Shown piece after piece: positions 60,969 through 64,000 of a DNA stretch of 64,000 nt. The position numbers and the translations under genes are program-made. The stretch is from assembly GCF_900112175.1 (NCBI RefSeq), contig NZ_FOYT01000003.1:305314-369313 (forward strand), written 5' to 3'. The stretch comes from Halogeometricum rufum (GTDB lineage Archaea > Halobacteriota > Halobacteria > Halobacteriales > Haloferacaceae). Numbering within the stretch: position 1 is the stretch's first letter; every line of letters begins with the position of its first letter. Below the pieces are notes generated by a model. The model saw nothing but the letters and a program-made list of their open reading frames with translations. It was not told the DNA's origin and did no database searches.

Positions 60969-62825
60969 ATGAGCGAGTCCGGAGCCAACGACGCCGAGCG
61001 AACCGTCGCCGCGATACTCGCACCGCTCTGTGCAGCGTCGGGTGCTATCGTCCTCTCCGGGTTCTTCTTCCCGTCGTTCGTCGGCGACGCCGTCTCGGGC
61101 GCGAGTTGGCTCGCGGTGTCGCTCGTGTTCTTCAGTTCGGGACTGGGCTACCTCGCCGTGATGCCGTACTCGTCGCTGGCGACGGACCGCGGAGGCGAGT
61201 CGAGACTGCTCGGCGTCCGGTCGCCGAACGTGCGGAACCTTATCGGCGAGTTCGTCGACGAACAGAACCCGGTGACGCTCGCTCTACCCCTCGCCGTGTT
61301 CGTCGCGTACCTCGGCCTGCAGTTCGTCGCCCCCGCGGCCACGACGGCGGCGGTGGACGCCCTCGCGACGCGCGTCCTGACGGGGTTCGGCCCGCTGTTC
61401 CTCGGGAGCGTCCTGCTCGCCGTCTGCTACTGCGGCCTGTTGCTCTTCGGGCCGTGGGGCGACGTCGTCCTCGGCGGCCCGGACGCGGAACCGACGTACA
61501 CCTACCCGACGTACTTCTCCCTCGTGTTCACCGCCGGCATCGCCGCCGGCATCGTGTTCTGGGGCCCCGCCGAGGCGCTGTTTCACTACCGCGACCCGCC
61601 GCCGTACTTCGGCGCGGCCCCGGAGACGAACGCGGCTATCGGGGGCGCGCTCACCTACACGCTGTTCCACTGGGGCGTCTCGGCGTGGAGCGCGTACGCC
61701 GTCGTCGGCGTGCCGATAGCGTACTTCGTCTTCCAACGCGGCGCGCCCCTCCGCGTCTCGACGATACTCGCCCCGTTCCTCGGCGTGGACGGACTGGACT
61801 CCGTCTGGAGTTCGCTCGTGGACACGCTCGCCGTGTTCGCGACTATCGGCGGCATCGCCACGTCCATCGCGCTGGTGAGCAGGCAGTTCCTCGCGGGCAT
61901 CGGCTACCAGTGGGACGTCTCGACGGGCACCGTCGGCTCGGTGCTGTTCGTCGGCGGCCTCACCCTCATCTACGTCGTCTCCTGCGAGACGGGCGTCCAC
62001 CGGGGAATCAGGCGCATCGCCGGCCTCAACGTCGTCCTGTTCGGTCTGTTCGCCCTCCTCGTCGCCGCAGTCGGCCCGCGGTCGTTCGTCGTCGAACGAG
62101 GTGTCGCGGCGCTCGGAAGCTACGCGCTCAACTTCCCGTCGCTGAGCCTGTACGCGGGGTCGGAGTGGGTCACCGACTGGACCGTCTGGAACTGGTCGTG
62201 GTGGTTCTCGTGGGCGCCGTTCGCCGGCCTGTTCCTCGCCGCCCTCTCGCGCGGCCGGCGGGTCCGAACCGTCGTGTTCACCAGCGTCGTCGCCACCTCG
62301 GCCGCGACGCTCGTCTGGTTCCTCCTCGTCGGCGGGACGACGCTGCACGTCCAGCACACCGGCCGCGCGGACGTGCTCGGGGCCATCGCCGCCCGCGGCG
62401 GCACCGAAGCCGTCGCGGGGTTCCCCCTGTTCGAGGCGCTCCCGGTGAGTCGGCTGCTGATGTTCCTGTTTCTCGCGCTCATCGTCGTGTTCATCGTCAC
62501 CTCGGCGGACACGTCCACGCTCGTCGTGGCGATACTGACGGCCGAACGCGGCCGCGCCCCCTCGACGGTGAGCGTCGTCTTCTGGGGCGTCTTTCAGGGC
62601 GCCGTCGCCGTCTCGGTGCTGGTGCTCGGCGGCAGCGAGACGCTGCAGGCGCTGGCCGTGCTGACCGGCGGCCCGTTCGCCGTCGTCTCGCTGGTCGCGC
62701 TGGCGGGGTTGACGCTGACGTTCCTGCGACACGAACGCGGGCACACGTCGGTCGTCGCCCGCGCCCTCGGCCGACTCCCGACGATACACACGCACCGCGA
62801 CGTGGACCCGCCCGACGACGAGTGA
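60969..62825 (+). CDS. Divergent BCCT family transporter
   Basis: A 618-residue BCCT carrier with about twelve to fourteen helices. The family signature is recognisable but altered: WNWSWWFSWAPFAGLFLAAL followed by SRGRRVRTVV, where the standard form has MFIAR and GRTVREF. The N-terminal part has extra hydrophobic segments. It may transport another quaternary compound than the copy at 51217. It lies 47 bases after the channel gene and 64 bases before the convergent end of pabA. Confidence 0.87.
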   Translation: MSESGANDAERTVAAILAPLCAASGAIVLSGFFFPSFVGDAVSGASWLAVSLVFFSSGLGYLAVMPYSSLATDRGGESRLLGVRSPNVRNLIGEFVDEQNPVTLALPLAVFVAYLGLQFVAPAATTAAVDALATRVLTGFGPLFLGSVLLAVCYCGLLLFGPWGDVVLGGPDAEPTYTYPTYFSLVFTAGIAAGIVFWGPAEALFHYRDPPPYFGAAPETNAAIGGALTYTLFHWGVSAWSAYAVVGVPIAYFVFQRGAPLRVSTILAPFLGVDGLDSVWSSLVDTLAVFATIGGIATSIALVSRQFLAGIGYQWDVSTGTVGSVLFVGGLTLIYVVSCETGVHRGIRRIAGLNVVLFGLFALLVAAVGPRSFVVERGVAALGSYALNFPSLSLYAGSEWVTDWTVWNWSWWFSWAPFAGLFLAALSRGRRVRTVVFTSVVATSAATLVWFLLVGGTTLHVQHTGRADVLGAIAARGGTEAVAGFPLFEALPVSRLLMFLFLALIVVFIVTSADTSTLVVAILTAERGRAPSTVSVVFWGVFQGAVAVSVLVLGGSETLQALAVLTGGPFAVVSLVALAGLTLTFLRHERGHTSVVARALGRLPTIHTHRDVDPPDDE

Positions 62826-62889
62826 GCGTGCCGGGCGACGAGCAGGTCCGCTCACCGACGGACGCGCCACCGGGCGACGAGCGGGCGGT

Positions 62890-63465
62890 TCAGACGCCCG
62901 CGTAGGAGGTGCAGAAGTTCTCGACGACGCGCTTCCCGGCGTCGGTGAGGATGCTCTCGGGGTGGTACTGGACGCCGAGGTGCGGCCTGTCGGCGCGTTC
63001 GACGCCCATCACGACCCGGCGGTCGTCGGTCGTCCGCGCCGTCACGTCGAGTTCGTCGGGTAGGTCCGCCGCCGCGACGGCCAGCGAGTGGTAGCGACCG
63101 ACCTCGAACGGGTCCGCGACGCCCTCGTAGAGGTCGGAGCCGTCGTGGCGTATCTCGGACGGCTTGCCGTGGACCACCTCGGGGGCGTGGCCGACGGGCG
63201 CGCCGAGGGCCGCACAGAGCGCCTGATGGCCGAGACAGACGCCGAGCGTCGGATAGCTCGTCTCCGCGAAGATGTCGACGGAGACGCCGGCGTCGGCGGG
63301 CGTGCCGGGACCGGGCGAGACGACGATGCCGTCCGGGTCGAGGTCCCGAACCCCCGCCACGTCTATCTCGTCGTTGCGGCGGACGACCACCTCGTCCGCG
63401 AACTCGCCGACGTACTGGACGAGGTTGTACGCGAACGAGTCGTAGTTGTCCACGACGAGTATCAT
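62890..63465 (-). CDS. pabA: Aminodeoxychorismate/anthranilate synthase, glutaminase subunit
   Basis: A 191-residue class I glutamine amidotransferase. It starts [20 protein letters not shown], has the oxyanion element SPGPGTP (50-56), the nucleophile Cys77 in [10 protein letters not shown], and the His-Glu pair in GVQYHPES. It passes ammonia from glutamine to the synthase subunit encoded by the overlapping gene. Glutaminase subunits of anthranilate and aminodeoxychorismate synthases are alike. The PabB-like motif in the partner ([10 protein letters not shown]) supports p-aminobenzoate formation. ATGA overlap couples translation. Confidence 0.88.
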   Translation of the reverse strand: MILVVDNYDSFAYNLVQYVGEFADEVVVRRNDEIDVAGVRDLDPDGIVVSPGPGTPADAGVSVDIFAETSYPTLGVCLGHQALCAALGAPVGHAPEVVHGKPSEIRHDGSDLYEGVADPFEVGRYHSLAVAAADLPDELDVTARTTDDRRVVMGVERADRPHLGVQYHPESILTDAGKRVVENFCTSYAGV

Positions 63466-64000
63466 CGCAGGCCTCCCGTCGGGTCGGCCGCCTCGACGGC
63501 GAACGACCCCTGTTCGCCGAGGGCCTCGTCGACCGCGTTCACGAGGGCTCGCGCCTTGTCGAGCGTCTCCCGGTACTCGGCGTCGGGGACGGAGTCGTGG
63601 ACGACGCCCGCGCCGACGCGGAGTCGGTACTCGCCCTCCCGTCGGACGAGCGTACGGATGACGATGTTGAGCGTCGCCCGGTCGTCGAAGCCGAAGACGC
63701 CGACGCTCCCGGTGTACGGGCCGCGGCGCGTCGCCTCCACCTCGTCGACGAGTTCCATGGTGCGCGGTTTCGGCGCGCCGGTGATGGTGCCGCCCGGGAA
63801 GACGGCGGCGACGGCGTCCGCGATGTCGACGTCGTCGCGCGCCCGCCCCTCCACGAGGGAGACTAGGTGCATCACCTCGGAGTAGCGGTCCACGCGACGG
63901 TACTCGGACACCTCGACGCTGCCGTACTCGCTCACCTTCCCGAGGTCGTTGCGTTCGAGGTCCACCAGCATCGCGTGTTCGGCGCGTTCCTTCTCGTCGG
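63462..64000 (-). CDS. pabB: Aminodeoxychorismate synthase component I (PabB-like), C-terminal part
   Basis: Truncated by the window. The last 179 residues of a chorismate-utilising enzyme are present: [20 protein letters not shown] and the motif [16 protein letters not shown]. In anthranilate synthases (TrpE) this motif reads PAGT(V/L)SGAPK, while GG-(S/T)-ITG is the PabB form. I therefore call it PabB, giving 4-amino-4-deoxychorismate for folate. The deciding PIAGT/PIKGT region lies beyond the window. FolCP at 54073 would use the product. Confidence 0.78.
   Translation of the reverse strand, partial: DEKERAEHAMLVDLERNDLGKVSEYGSVEVSEYRRVDRYSEVMHLVSLVEGRARDDVDIADAVAAVFPGGTITGAPKPRTMELVDEVEATRRGPYTGSVGVFGFDDRATLNIVIRTLVRREGEYRLRVGAGVVHDSVPDAEYRETLDKARALVNAVDEALGEQGSFAVEAADPTGGLR

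Noticed and set aside
62890..64000. Calling the synthase pair TrpG/TrpE.
   Set aside because: The motif [10 protein letters not shown] in the large subunit is the PabB form, and folate genes lie nearby. The alternative is not excluded because the N-terminal part is outside the window.

Overview
The window comes from a halophilic archaeon of the class Halobacteria. The DNA is very GC-rich with G/C at most third codon positions. Nearly all predicted proteins are acidic. Promoters look archaeal (AT-rich TATA boxes about 25-30 bp upstream of start codons, often with no leader). Several gene types are typical of haloarchaea: fused folate synthase/dihydropteroate synthase, zinc-finger ArsR-like regulators, HTH_10 regulators, many UspA proteins, BCCT carriers and split Mrp antiporter genes. 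I see no rRNA, tRNA, CRISPR array, insertion sequence or prophage.

Layout. 1-13 kb holds mixed housekeeping and accessory genes: the end of a sugar nucleotidyltransferase, a methyltransferase, UspA, ASCH, small membrane proteins, an aldo/keto reductase, an RNA-ligase-fold protein that has lost its catalytic lysine, an eRF1/Vms1-like protein without GGQ, an amidase, an alpha/beta hydrolase, a TrkH potassium transporter, a deaminase and an FNT channel. 13.8-21.1 kb is a nine-gene Mrp/Mnh-type Na+/H+ antiporter operon (E-F-G-MbhDE-B-C-D-A-D2) with overlapping starts and stops. 21-31.9 kb holds an Lrp regulator, membrane proteins, two divergent CPBP proteases around a pair of palindromes, an FAD oxidoreductase, a zinc-ribbon regulator, a membrane histidine kinase and a tandem UspA. 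31.9-37.9 kb holds hydantoinase/oxoprolinase genes hyuAB, a solitary cytochrome b C-terminal subunit and a second zinc-ribbon regulator.

38-64 kb is dominated by folate-dependent one-carbon metabolism: an HTH_10 regulator, a DmdA-like methyltransferase, MetF, two long dimethylglycine/sarcosine dehydrogenase-like flavoproteins each with a folate (GcvT) domain, a serine/threonine dehydratase, a UspA, a BCCT betaine-type transporter, FolCP, formate-THF ligase, RidA, a potassium channel, a second BCCT carrier and PabA/PabB. Read together, these genes suggest import of a methylated osmolyte (glycine betaine, possibly DMSP) and its stepwise demethylation onto tetrahydrofolate. The methyl groups would be oxidised or recovered as formate plus ATP, the glycine/serine product would be deaminated to pyruvate, and the folate cofactor would be made locally. 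This pathway is inferred from gene families and neighbourhood. The first demethylation by the DmdA-like protein is the least certain and most interesting step.
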